Positions 45,655 to 54,355 of a DNA stretch of 64,000 bases are shown piece by piece. The notes beneath the pieces are model-generated. The model was not told where the DNA came from and made no database searches. It was given only the letters and a program-made list of their open reading frames with translations. The stretch's first letter is position 1; every line of letters begins with the position of its first letter. Both the position numbers and the translations under genes were made by a program. The DNA is taken from NCBI GenBank assembly GCA_900771425.1, contig CAAGNV010000032.1:6180-70179 (forward strand). Reading direction: 5' to 3'. The DNA comes from Bacteroidaceae bacterium. GTDB taxonomy: Bacteria > Bacteroidota > Bacteroidia > Bacteroidales > Bacteroidaceae.

Positions 45655-45721
45655 TTGTGTTATTCGTCAGTATGTCTGGCAATATTTGCAAAGGAAATAT
45701 TTAATAACAACAAGATAAGTA

Positions 45722-47110
45722 ATGAACACGCTTTTCGACAAAATCTGGGATGCACACGTAGTGCAGAATGTACAGGACGGACCTACACAACTCTATATCG
45801 ACCGCCTGTACTGCCATGAGGTGACTACGCCTCAGGCTTTCGACACTCTCCGCGACAAAGGTATCAAAGCCCTCCGTCCAGAGAAAATATTTGCTATGCC
45901 TGACCACAATACGCCAAGTGACCAGCAGGAAGTCATCAACGACCCTATAGGGCGTAAGCAGGTGGAGACTCTCGCCAACAACTGCGCCGAATTCGGAATT
46001 ACACACTTTGCCATGGGTACAAAGGACAATGGTATCATTCATGTGGTAGGTCCTGAAAAGGGACTCTCGTTGCCGGGCATGACCATCGTGTGCGGTGACT
46101 CGCATACCAGTACTCACGGAGCCGTCGGTGCACTCGCCATGGGTATTGGCACAAGCGAAGTTGCTGAAGTACTTGCTGCGCAGTGTATCCTTCAGCAGAA
46201 ACCAAAATCCATGCGTATAAACATAGAAGGTGAACTGAAGGAAGGAGTTACAGCCAAGGATGTGGCTCTGTACATCATGGCACAGATGACTACTTCGGGC
46301 GCAACAGGCTATGCTGTTGAATATGCAGGCTCAGTGGTTCGTAACATGTCGATGGAAGGTCGTCTGACCCTGTCCAACCTGTCAATCGAGATGGGCTCGC
46401 GTGCCGGTATAATCGCACCCGACGAAACTACCTTCGCCTACCTTAAAGGACGTGAATACGCACCGAAAGGCGAGGACTGGGACAAGGCAGTGGAATACTG
46501 GAAGACTCTGAAGAGCGGTGCAGATGCCGTGTTCGACAAGGAGGTGACATACTATGCCGAGGACATAACTCCACGCATCACTTACGGTACAAATCCGGGT
46601 GCAGGCATTGCCATCGACGGCACAATCCCTACACTCGATCAAGTGCCAGAGGCAGAGCGTGCAGGATTCCTCTCACAGCTCGACTATATGCAGTTCACTC
46701 CAGGCGAGAAATTGGAAGGACATCCGGTCGATTACGTGTTCCTCGGAGCATGTACTAACGGCCGTATCGAAGACTTCCGCGCCTTTGCTTCCGTAGTGAA
46801 AGGCAAGAAGAAAGCCGACAGTGTTGTGGCATGGCTCGTACCAGGTTCATGGCTCGTGCGTCAGCAAATCATAGACGAAGGCATTGATAAGATACTTGAA
46901 GAAGCTGGCTTCGAACTCCGACTCCCTTCTTGTTCTTCTTGCCTTGCAATGAACCCTGATAAAGTCCCTGCAGGAAAACTTGCCATTTCGACATCAAACC
47001 GCAACTTCGTAGGCCGTCAGGGACCAGGTGCACGCACCGTGCTTGCCAGCCCACTCACCGTAGCCGCAAGTGCCATCACAGGCGTGATAACTGATGCGAG
47101 AAAACTATAG
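45722..47110 (+). CDS. leuC: 3-isopropylmalate dehydratase large subunit
   Basis: Isomerises 2- to 3-isopropylmalate in leucine synthesis, carrying the 4Fe-4S cluster. The 462-residue protein shows the aconitase-family segments VCGDSHTSTHGAVGALAMGI, FLGACTNGRIED and CSSCLAMNPD (cluster cysteines). leuD follows after a 37-bp gap. leuA and leuB are not in the window and a terminator follows leuD, so leuCD appears to be a separate unit. Confidence 0.96.
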   Translation: MNTLFDKIWDAHVVQNVQDGPTQLYIDRLYCHEVTTPQAFDTLRDKGIKALRPEKIFAMPDHNTPSDQQEVINDPIGRKQVETLANNCAEFGITHFAMGTKDNGIIHVVGPEKGLSLPGMTIVCGDSHTSTHGAVGALAMGIGTSEVAEVLAAQCILQQKPKSMRINIEGELKEGVTAKDVALYIMAQMTTSGATGYAVEYAGSVVRNMSMEGRLTLSNLSIEMGSRAGIIAPDETTFAYLKGREYAPKGEDWDKAVEYWKTLKSGADAVFDKEVTYYAEDITPRITYGTNPGAGIAIDGTIPTLDQVPEAERAGFLSQLDYMQFTPGEKLEGHPVDYVFLGACTNGRIEDFRAFASVVKGKKKADSVVAWLVPGSWLVRQQIIDEGIDKILEEAGFELRLPSCSSCLAMNPDKVPAGKLAISTSNRNFVGRQGPGARTVLASPLTVAASAITGVITDARKL

Positions 47111-47147
47111 GGCGAAATAGTTAATTTATTCCAAAACTCATTTGACA

Positions 47148-47759
47148 ATGAAACAGAAATTCAATATAATACAGTCAACATGTATTCCCGTTGCTATCGA
47201 TAATTGCAACACGGACTTGATTATTCCGGCACGTTACCTTGCATCTACAACGCGCGACCCTAAGTTCTTTGGCGATGCGTTCATGCACGACCTTCGTTAC
47301 GATGCCGATGGCAAACCTGTAAATGACTTCGTACTCAACCAGCCTGCATTCAGCGAGGCACCACGCGTAGGAGTACACGAAATCATTGTCGGCGGTCAGA
47401 ACTGGGGCTCGGGCTCAAGCCGTGAACATGCAGCCTGGGCTATCGCAGGATATGGCGTGCGTGTGGTCATTTCTTCGTCATTTGCTGACATTCACCGTAA
47501 TAACCTGCTCAATTGTTTCGTGCTGCCAGTCATCGTAAGCGAAGCATTCCAACAAGAACTGTTCAAGTCAATCAGCGCTGACCCTCAGACTCAAGTTAAG
47601 GTCGATGTACCTAATCAGACTGTAACCAATATGGCAACCGGCAACAGCGAACATTTCGAAATCAACTCTTACAAGAAATATTGCCTGATGAATGCTCTCG
47701 ACGACATTGATTTCTTGCTCGAGAACAAACAGAAAATCGAACAGTTCGAATCGAAATAA
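47148..47759 (+). CDS. leuD: 3-isopropylmalate dehydratase small subunit
   Basis: Partner of LeuC, forming the substrate-binding swivel domain. The 203-residue protein has IIPARYLA, GGQNWGSGSSREHAAWAI and SSFADIHRNN, all typical. ATG at 47148 is preferred to a TTG two codons upstream. A perfect terminator hairpin lies 33 bp downstream. Confidence 0.95.
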   Translation: MKQKFNIIQSTCIPVAIDNCNTDLIIPARYLASTTRDPKFFGDAFMHDLRYDADGKPVNDFVLNQPAFSEAPRVGVHEIIVGGQNWGSGSSREHAAWAIAGYGVRVVISSSFADIHRNNLLNCFVLPVIVSEAFQQELFKSISADPQTQVKVDVPNQTVTNMATGNSEHFEINSYKKYCLMNALDDIDFLLENKQKIEQFESK

Positions 47760-47792
47760 TTGCCGTCAAGGCACATAGGTTACTTGCCTCAT

Positions 47793-47833
47793 AAATTCGC
47801 AACTTCATCTCCCCCGAAGTTGCGAATTTGTTT
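47793..47833 (+). terminator. Terminator after leuD
   Basis: AAATTCGCAACTTC (47793-47806) and GAAGTTGCGAATTT (47816-47829), a perfect 14-bp stem with a 9-nt loop, followed by GTTT. Confidence 0.88.
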
Positions 47834-47946
47834 ATTACGGCATTTCCGCTTCACCATTAGTATGCTGAGTATTTGTATCATGAAGATTGCAATATGTCAT
47901 GTGACGATATTAACGGCAGTCGGATTTCTATGTTTTTTTGTAAATG

Positions 47947-47978
47947 CTTGCTCAATAATATAATTATTAGTATCTTTG
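47947..47978 (+). promoter_or_regulatory. Promoter of the CotH pair
   Basis: CTTG (47947-47950), 20-nt spacer, TATCTTTG (47971-47978) followed by CAC. Leader of about 50 nt before the ATG at 48034. Confidence 0.65.
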
Positions 47979-48033
47979 CACTCATAATAAAAAGATTGTA
48001 GCAATAATAAGTAGTAATTTTATTTTGAAAAAT

Positions 48034-50319
48034 ATGTTTAGCTTTATTTCCAAAAGACTGAAGTCGTCAAGTTGGCACATTCTCTTTACCATTTTGCTCT
48101 TTACCGTATGCACTCAAGTGAACGCTCAGACATTTACCGAAGGTGTGAAGTATCGTATAGTGTATGGCAAGTATAACACTGGAGGTATAGGCATTGGTGC
48201 CTGTCACAACAAATCCTATATTGTGTGCTATGTAAAGGATGATATCGACCTGACCGATGATTGCTTTTGGTATATAGACAAGATGGGCAAAGGCAAGTGG
48301 CGTTTCCGCAATGCCAAGACGAATCAAGTTCTTCGCTTCACGACAGCCAAGGACTACGAAACTTATGTCCGCGTGAAGTTGGCCGATGTGGATGACAAGG
48401 ACGACAAGCAGACATGGACCGAAGGCAATGCCGGGGGCTACTTCAATTTCTCATATTCCAACGCAGAGGGCGATGCCATAATAAATTATTATCTTCGCAA
48501 GAGTCACGACGCAAGTATGATTGAAGCTGACCATTATGAAGATGAATACTATCGCTTCGCTATTGTTGATGAATTTGGAAACGAAGTACTGGCACCAGGT
48601 GCTCCTGAAGGTGGCCATATAAAGCCATCGACTGTTGTTACAGCATATATCGACAGTCTGCAAATCAATGGCAGGACAATGATTTGGGATAAGGACCAAA
48701 GCATATATTACTCTGTATTGCCTACGGCGGACGATGACATTACTTTGACTTACAAACAGAAGAAAGCGGGATGCAACGTACAATTGATTGACAACGGTAT
48801 TGCTGTCACAAATACATCTGAGCTACAGCCACGCCACAAGTACTCTGTTAATGTCGTAGCTAACGGTAAGACTGTGGCTTCTGTCCCTGCTTATTTTACC
48901 GGGCTGCCTATACTCAATATTCAGCATGAGGGTAAGATTGAGGCTGACATGGACTATGTATGGGGCAGTATGGAACTGACAAGTCCTGAAGATGAAACTG
49001 TGACTATGACGGCTAAGTTCAAGACACGTGGTGCTTCCGCTATGCAGTATAAGAAGAAGTCGCTCAACATGAAACTGCGTCAGCAGCCATTGGTTGAAGG
49101 TGGTGAAGAAATTGAGACGGACACTGTGCTGCTTGGTCTCCGCAGTGCCAGCAGTTGGATTCTTGATGCGATGGCTGCCGACCGTGTGAACATGCGCAAC
49201 CGAGTTTGCTTCGACCTTTGGAACGATTTCTCAGGACTTCCTTACGAAACTCAGTTCGGTGGCCGTAATGGTACGGTAGGCCGATTTGTAGAAGTATGGC
49301 TTAATGGACGTTACAATGGTATTTATTGCCTTACTGACCGTATCAACCGCAAATTGCTCGACTTGAAGAAACCTGACATCAATTCTGAAACAGGCGATGT
49401 CACCATACGTGGCGTGATGTATAAAGGTAATAAGTGGAACTATACGTCGTTCTACAAATCTGCATTCGACAAGTATCTGACTGAGTATGGCGATACTCGT
49501 AGCACAGTCGAGTTCTGTAAGTGGGAACTCTCCGAACCCGAAGATTATCCAAGTAACGAAGCATGGGCTCCGCTTCTCACACTCTATGGCCAGTTTGAAG
49601 GTAACCTCAATACACAGGAGTTCCGCAACAAGATGTCACGTATGTTCTATCTCAATAACGTTGCCGACATTCATCTGTTCATCATAGCGCTTTGCCTTGG
49701 TGATAACGGCAACAAGAACGTCTTCTATAGTGTACAGAACATAACCAAGACCGACGACCGCTCTAAGTTCGTCATCTCGCCATGGGATATGGATGCCTCA
49801 TTGGGTGGTGACTTCGAAGGCACTTATTACGCAGGCAACTACGAGAACACAAGTATTGACAAAATGAAAATTACGCAGGAAGGCAACCCGTTCAAGGCTC
49901 TGTGGGAGAATAGCCAGGAGTATCGAATCCTGATGGCATCACGCTGGGCTGCAGCACGTAATGGTGCGCTTTCGGCTGACTCTGTCGAAGCAAAACTGAC
50001 ACGCTATGCAAAGCTCTTGACTGAGACTGGCGCATGGGATCGTGAATACAGCAAGTGGCAGAACACAGGTTGGTACAACAACCAGTTGGTTCCTGACGTG
50101 CAGGAAGAAGTTAAGCAAATAGCGAAATGGTACCGTGAAGTACGCATTCCTGTAATCAACAGATATCTCAGCGCTTACATTCCTGTTGATATAGACGAGG
50201 TAACGATAGCACCACGCAATGACGGTGCGGTGTACGACTTGTCTGGACGTGAGGTCACAGGTCCAACACTTCCTGCAGGTATATACATTATTGACGGAAA
50301 GAAAGTATTTAGGAAATAA
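48034..50319 (+). CDS. Secreted CotH-family protein with C-terminal sorting-like tail
   Basis: A 761-residue exported protein (signal peptide ending near TQVNAQ). Residues about 35-190 look like a beta-trefoil or lectin-type domain (GVKYRIVYGKYNTGG, KWRFRNAKTNQVLRF). The CotH domain follows: RGASAMQYKKKSLNMKL, LRSASSWILDAMAADRVNMRNRV, LGDNGNKNVFYS and PWDMDASLGGDF. CotH proteins of Bacillus are protein kinases of spore coat; in Bacteroidetes the target is unknown. The protein ends with AVYDLSGREV...GIYIIDGKKVFRK. A TTG at 48025 is a possible alternative start. Followed after 6 bp by a shorter paralogue. Confidence 0.8.
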   Translation: MFSFISKRLKSSSWHILFTILLFTVCTQVNAQTFTEGVKYRIVYGKYNTGGIGIGACHNKSYIVCYVKDDIDLTDDCFWYIDKMGKGKWRFRNAKTNQVLRFTTAKDYETYVRVKLADVDDKDDKQTWTEGNAGGYFNFSYSNAEGDAIINYYLRKSHDASMIEADHYEDEYYRFAIVDEFGNEVLAPGAPEGGHIKPSTVVTAYIDSLQINGRTMIWDKDQSIYYSVLPTADDDITLTYKQKKAGCNVQLIDNGIAVTNTSELQPRHKYSVNVVANGKTVASVPAYFTGLPILNIQHEGKIEADMDYVWGSMELTSPEDETVTMTAKFKTRGASAMQYKKKSLNMKLRQQPLVEGGEEIETDTVLLGLRSASSWILDAMAADRVNMRNRVCFDLWNDFSGLPYETQFGGRNGTVGRFVEVWLNGRYNGIYCLTDRINRKLLDLKKPDINSETGDVTIRGVMYKGNKWNYTSFYKSAFDKYLTEYGDTRSTVEFCKWELSEPEDYPSNEAWAPLLTLYGQFEGNLNTQEFRNKMSRMFYLNNVADIHLFIIALCLGDNGNKNVFYSVQNITKTDDRSKFVISPWDMDASLGGDFEGTYYAGNYENTSIDKMKITQEGNPFKALWENSQEYRILMASRWAAARNGALSADSVEAKLTRYAKLLTETGAWDREYSKWQNTGWYNNQLVPDVQEEVKQIAKWYREVRIPVINRYLSAYIPVDIDEVTIAPRNDGAVYDLSGREVTGPTLPAGIYIIDGKKVFRK

Positions 50320-50325
50320 ATTATT

Positions 50326-52056
50326 ATGTCAACATTCTTTAGTAAACTGGCAGCTGTGACGCTGTTAGGAATTATTCTGTGCTCTAATTCGATAAACACC
50401 ATGGCACAGGATACACCTGAGTTTTCAATCAATGATGTACCAGTGCTTGTCGATGCAGAAAGCAACATTCTGTACGTCTCCCTTCTGCCTGATACGGAGA
50501 AGTCGTTCAAGGCACGAGTTACTACTGATGACTCGCTGTCATTGCAGTTTGCACTTGGCGACGGCAGTATGCATTATGCCCCACATCGTTTTAATATAGC
50601 CGATTGGCAAAACGAGTCATACACAATGCGTATCCTGCAAGGCAAGAAAGAGAAAACCTATCAGCTGGTTTTCACTACGCTGCCACTAGTCAACATCGAT
50701 GTCAGCATGAGTAAGTTGCGGGATGCACATGAGGAAGATCGCAGCAAGAAGATACCTGCCAACTTGCGAGTCATCGATCCACTCGCCCGTACTGCAGGTC
50801 AAGTAGATTATCGGCATTATATAGGTGTACGTATTCGTGGACAGCACTCATCTGAATTCAAGAAGAAACCATTTGGCGTTGAACTGCGTGACTCAACCGA
50901 AGAAACTGTTGACGAACGCATGTTTGGCATGAGAAATGATGACGACTGGGTGCTCGATGCCATGTGGGTTGACCCTGCACGTATGCGCAACCGTACTCTT
51001 ACCGACATTTGGAACTCCATTTCTGACCTGCCTTATGCTAAGGACAACGAATTCCAGGCAAATGGCTCAAGTGGACTTTTCGTTGAAGTATTTGTCAAAA
51101 GCAAATACTATGGCTTGTATTGTTTTACTGACAAGATTGACCGCAAGAAACTTAACCTGAAGAAGATGCAGGTAAGCGACGACAGCCTCACTGTCAATCA
51201 TAGAGGCATGCTGATGCGTGGACGCAAGTACAACGAAGCTACGGTTCTGTATAAATATGACGCAACTGCACGTCTTGACTCTCTTAACTGGTGTGAGTGG
51301 TTGCAGGAATATCCTTCAGACGACAACTCACAAGCCAATTGGCAACCGCTTATCGATTGGTTCGATGTCGTTGGCTATGAACATCCTACACGTTGGAGTC
51401 AGCTCAAGGAAGAATATATGGAATGGCTCTATCCCGACAATATCGTTGATTTCTTTATCTTCATCAATGCCTTCTATCTTGCTGAGAACACGATGAAGAA
51501 CTACTATCTGTCGTTCCGCAACATTCAAAAGGAACATCGTGCGCTTTTCACACTTTGGGACATGGATGCCTCACTCGGTCGTAAAGGTGACGGCACTGCT
51601 TGCTTCGACGATGACACACGATATGCATTCAATGACTATTTGACCAATCGGATCGGACTCACCCGCCGATTGATGGAGGACAATGTGTTCCACTTCAAGA
51701 ATCTCATGCACGACCGCTGGGAAGAACTCAAGGCCAACCAACTGTCCGTAGAGAATGTCGAAAAACGCCTGCGCTCATACGCTAAGTTGTTTAAGAAGTC
51801 GGGTGCGATGGCACGCGAACAAGCAAAATGGGGTGAGTCGGCAGCACCAGACCTTGATGCTGAAATCGACGATATGGTAGCATGGTATGCACGTAACTTT
51901 GAGAAAGTAGAAGCAAAACTCAAGAAATTTCCAAGTGCTGTCATCATGCCACATGTGACTCCGGCTGCTACTGCTACTTACAATCTCGCAGGCCAGCAAG
52001 TTGATGAGTCATACCACGGCATTGTCATTCGTGACGGAAAGAAAACTCTGAGGTAA
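50326..52056 (+). CDS. Second secreted CotH-family protein
   Basis: A 576-residue paralogue starting 6 bp after the first CotH gene. It has a signal peptide (to about MAQD, residue 27), no lectin-like N-terminal domain, and the CotH core: IRGQHSSEFKKKPFGVEL, MRNDDDWVLDAMWVDPARMR, LAENTMKNYYLSF and LWDMDASLGR. The DN of the DNxxxKN segment is EN here. The end (TYNLAGQQV...GIVIRDGKKTLR) is a degenerate version of the tail seen in the first protein. Probably works with it. Confidence 0.8.
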   Translation: MSTFFSKLAAVTLLGIILCSNSINTMAQDTPEFSINDVPVLVDAESNILYVSLLPDTEKSFKARVTTDDSLSLQFALGDGSMHYAPHRFNIADWQNESYTMRILQGKKEKTYQLVFTTLPLVNIDVSMSKLRDAHEEDRSKKIPANLRVIDPLARTAGQVDYRHYIGVRIRGQHSSEFKKKPFGVELRDSTEETVDERMFGMRNDDDWVLDAMWVDPARMRNRTLTDIWNSISDLPYAKDNEFQANGSSGLFVEVFVKSKYYGLYCFTDKIDRKKLNLKKMQVSDDSLTVNHRGMLMRGRKYNEATVLYKYDATARLDSLNWCEWLQEYPSDDNSQANWQPLIDWFDVVGYEHPTRWSQLKEEYMEWLYPDNIVDFFIFINAFYLAENTMKNYYLSFRNIQKEHRALFTLWDMDASLGRKGDGTACFDDDTRYAFNDYLTNRIGLTRRLMEDNVFHFKNLMHDRWEELKANQLSVENVEKRLRSYAKLFKKSGAMAREQAKWGESAAPDLDAEIDDMVAWYARNFEKVEAKLKKFPSAVIMPHVTPAATATYNLAGQQVDESYHGIVIRDGKKTLR

Positions 52057-52079
52057 TCAACCCTAAACTTATTACATAC

Positions 52080-52496
52080 ATGAACGACAACCAGGTCTTG
52101 GGGCAGACAGGCGAGGAATTGGCTGCAGATTACTTGATGAAGAATGGATTCCGGATTCTTCACAGGAACTGGAACTTGCACCATGGATGTGAGTTGGACA
52201 TTGTCGCTCAAAAGAACGGCGTGCTGCATTTCGTTGAAGTCAAGACACGTCATAAGGTGTATGAAGGGGTAGGGGGACACCCGGAGGAGGCCGTTGATTA
52301 TAGGAAGTTGCGGAATATAGGTAGGGCAATAATGTATTATATGTCTTACTTTCGATTAAATGCAAACTATGTGGTTGATGTGATAGGTATTGTCTATCGT
52401 AATGACAGCGATTATGACTTGAATTTCATGGAGAACGTCAATGTTCCCATGTGTTCGTCTTTTTCTTTCAATGGAGGAAACAGGCATAGGCGTTGA
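52080..52496 (+). CDS. yraN: UPF0102 (YraN) nuclease-like protein
   Basis: A 138-residue cytoplasmic protein with a PD-(D/E)XK nuclease-like core: LGQTGEELAADYLMKNG, GCELDIVAQKNGVLHFVEVKTRH (catalytic Asp, Glu and Lys). It is widespread in bacteria and its role, perhaps in DNA repair or processing, is not established. It starts 24 bp after the second CotH gene. Its C-terminal end (NGGNRHRR) is basic. Confidence 0.9.
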   Translation: MNDNQVLGQTGEELAADYLMKNGFRILHRNWNLHHGCELDIVAQKNGVLHFVEVKTRHKVYEGVGGHPEEAVDYRKLRNIGRAIMYYMSYFRLNANYVVDVIGIVYRNDSDYDLNFMENVNVPMCSSFSFNGGNRHRR

Positions 52497-52577
52497 AAGA
52501 CTTTCATCTGAGTTTTATGTTTGTGCTTGGTAAGCATTTACTGTCGCTCTTGAAGAAGTGGAGTGTGCCTTAACCTT

Positions 52578-52687
52578 CGAAGCAGTGGTTCTTCGACGCC
52601 GAAGCAGTGGTCCTTCGGCCCCGAAGTGCCATATGTTCGGATGCAAAAACCCACTGCTTCTGACGTGAAAACCCACTGCTTCTGGAA
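52578..52687. repeat. Intergenic array with 22-nt period (array H)
   Basis: Five units start at 52578, 52600, 52622, 52644 and 52666. The first two open with CGAAGCAGTGGT; the last two carry the inverted word AAAACCCACTGCTTCTG, the complement of array E's GAAGCAGTGGGTTTT. Between two converging gene ends, followed by a terminator. No gene in 52497-52782. Confidence 0.85.
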
Positions 52688-52713
52688 TATATATTAGTAT
52701 GTATAGACACAAC

Positions 52714-52744
52714 AAAGGTGCACTTCGTCGTGAAATGCACCTTT
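52714..52744. terminator. Bidirectional terminator between yraN and rplT
   Basis: AAAGGTGCA (52714-52722) pairs with TGCACCTTT (52736-52744), extended imperfectly inside; A- and T-rich flanks on both sides. Confidence 0.6.
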
Positions 52745-52782
52745 ATATTATATAAGACGGCTTATGTATGTCTCTTATATGT

Positions 52783-53127
52783 TTACTTTACCTTTTCTAC
52801 AACAGCCTTGAATGCTGCAGGGTTGTTGAGTGCAAGGTTAGCAAGTGTCTTGCGGTTGATTTCGATTCCAGCCTTGTGGAGAGCGCCCATAAGCTGTGAG
52901 TAGCTCATTCCTTCGAGGCGTGCAGCTGCGTTGATACGCTGAATCCACAATGCGCGGAATTCACGCTTCTTGCGACGGCGGCTTACGAATGCATAAGTCA
53001 AACCTTTTTCATAGGCGTTCTTGGCAACGGTCCAAACGTTCTTGCGTGCTCCGAACTGGCCTTTAACTTGCTTTAAAATCTTCTTTCTACGTGCACGTGA
53101 TGCTACGTGGTTAACTGATCTTGGCAT
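52783..53127 (-). CDS. rplT: 50S ribosomal protein L20
   Basis: A 114-residue basic protein (MPRSVNHVASRARRKKILKQ; RALWIQRINAAARLEGMSYS) needed for early 50S assembly. Last gene of the infC-rpmI-rplT transcript. Confidence 0.98.
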   Translation of the reverse strand: MPRSVNHVASRARRKKILKQVKGQFGARKNVWTVAKNAYEKGLTYAFVSRRRKKREFRALWIQRINAAARLEGMSYSQLMGALHKAGIEINRKTLANLALNNPAAFKAVVEKVK

Positions 53128-53251
53128 AATTTTTTCTTTTTTCGAATGTTAGCGGTGAAGTGTCGTTGTGTTCACTCTTTTGGGGCTAATCATTCAGTTA
53201 AACATTTGTTAATTGTTTTTGTTTCTGACTTTACAAGTTAACTATCGGCAG

Positions 53252-53449
53252 TTAACGGAGGCAGAGAAGGTCGCGTACTTGCTTTCTGTTTGCTGGAACT
53301 ACGATTGCAGAGTGGTCGAGGTTTCTCTTCTGCTTCTTTGTCTTCTTTGTCAGAATGTGGCTATGATAAGCGTGCTGACGCTTGATCTTGCCTGTGCCAG
53401 TGAGCTTGAAACGCTTCTTGGCAGCTGAATTGGTCTTTACTTTTGGCAT
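53252..53449 (-). CDS. rpmI: 50S ribosomal protein L35
   Basis: A 65-residue basic protein (MPKVKTNSAAKKRFKLTGTG; KRQHAYHSHILTKKTKKQKR) of standard length, between infC and rplT as in most bacteria. Confidence 0.98.
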   Translation of the reverse strand: MPKVKTNSAAKKRFKLTGTGKIKRQHAYHSHILTKKTKKQKRNLDHSAIVVPANRKQVRDLLCLR

Positions 53450-53512
53450 TTTTTTGTTTGTTATTTGTTATTAATGTTCGGCGGCAACGTATATACCACG
53501 ACGTTACGCACC

Positions 53513-54118
53513 TTATTCTTTGTCTGTTGCTTCGGCTGCAGGAGCTGGTGCAGCTGCTGGTTTTGCCTCTTCTTTCTTTTCCTTCTTTGCCTGTCCTGGT
53601 TTCTTTGGTGCAAGCATGATAATCATCTTCTTGCCTTCCATGTTTGGCATTGACTCGACCTTGGCGATTTCTTCGAGGTCGTTTGCAAAGCGGAGAAGCA
53701 GCACTTCGCCTTGTTCTTTGAAGACGATTGAGCGTCCCTTGAAGAATACATAGGCTTTTACTTTGTTGCCATCTTTAAGGAATTCCTGTGCATGCTTGAG
53801 CTTGAATGCGTAGTCGGCTTCTGCTGTCTGCGGCCCGAAACGGATTTCCTTTACTTCGATCTTCACTTGCTTTGCCTTCATCTCCTTGGCTTTCTTCTTC
53901 TGCTGATAGAGGAATTTGCTGTAGTCGATGAGTCGGCAAACTGGCGGTTGTGCATTAGGTGAGATTTCTACGAGGTCAACTTCCATCTGCTCTGCTAACT
54001 GTAATGCTTCGCGTGTTGGTAGCACCTTTGACTCTATTCCGTCACCTACGATGCGGACTTCGCGTACTCGAATCTGTTCGTTGACACGGTACTGCTGTTT
54101 GTTGTTGTCACCTTTCAT
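53513..54118 (-). CDS. infC: Translation initiation factor IF-3
   Basis: Keeps ribosomal subunits apart and checks the initiator tRNA. The 201-residue protein has the N-terminal domain (YRVNEQIRVREVRIVGDG; DYSKFLYQQKKKAKE), the C-terminal domain (IRFGPQTAEADYAFKLKHA) and an extra Ala/Glu/Lys-rich tail of about 30 residues (KKEEAKPAAAPAPAAEATD) beyond the usual end. The start is an ATG, not the rare AUU used in E. coli. No thrS precedes it; the upstream side is a divergent promoter region. Confidence 0.97.
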   Translation of the reverse strand: MKGDNNKQQYRVNEQIRVREVRIVGDGIESKVLPTREALQLAEQMEVDLVEISPNAQPPVCRLIDYSKFLYQQKKKAKEMKAKQVKIEVKEIRFGPQTAEADYAFKLKHAQEFLKDGNKVKAYVFFKGRSIVFKEQGEVLLLRFANDLEEIAKVESMPNMEGKKMIIMLAPKKPGQAKKEKKEEAKPAAAPAPAAEATDKE

Positions 54119-54190
54119 TAATGTGATGGCTACTGGTTGATTGTGCTGTTTGTTTAAGTTTTATATGCTTTGTTTTTTGATTTCAGCGGG

Positions 54191-54221
54191 CAAAGTTACG
54201 AATTATTTCATAATGCACAAT
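54191..54221 (-). promoter_or_regulatory. Promoter of infC-rpmI-rplT
   Basis: On the minus strand ATTG (54221-54218), 19-nt spacer and TAACTTTG (54198-54191) followed by CCCGC. Leader of about 65 nt. Confidence 0.6.
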
Positions 54222-54314
54222 GACTTATGTGTGATTATTTTTTGATTTTCGCCGTTTTTTCTTGTGTTATTGATAAAAAGTGCGGTTAGTATGGTCTGTT
54301 TGCATTATTATTCG

Positions 54315-54322
54315 TACCTTTG
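54315..54322 (+). promoter_or_regulatory. -7 box for the second BASS transporter gene
   Basis: TACCTTTG followed by CTTG, 34 nt before the ATG at 54356; back to back with the infC promoter. Confidence 0.55.
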
Positions 54323-54355
54323 CTTGCTGAAATTAATGCAAAATTGATTGGTATT

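Noticed and set aside
47880..47963. Short hydrophobic ORF of 27 codons (MKIAICHVTILTAVGFLCFF...) before the CotH pair
   Set aside because: It ends close to the CotH promoter and could be a tiny membrane peptide, but there is no supporting start signal or conservation evidence.
52497..52782. Bacteroidales-1 type non-coding RNA downstream of rplT
   Set aside because: Such RNAs are reported near L20 genes, but I find no TAnnTTTG promoter on the minus strand here; the space is filled by array H and a terminator.
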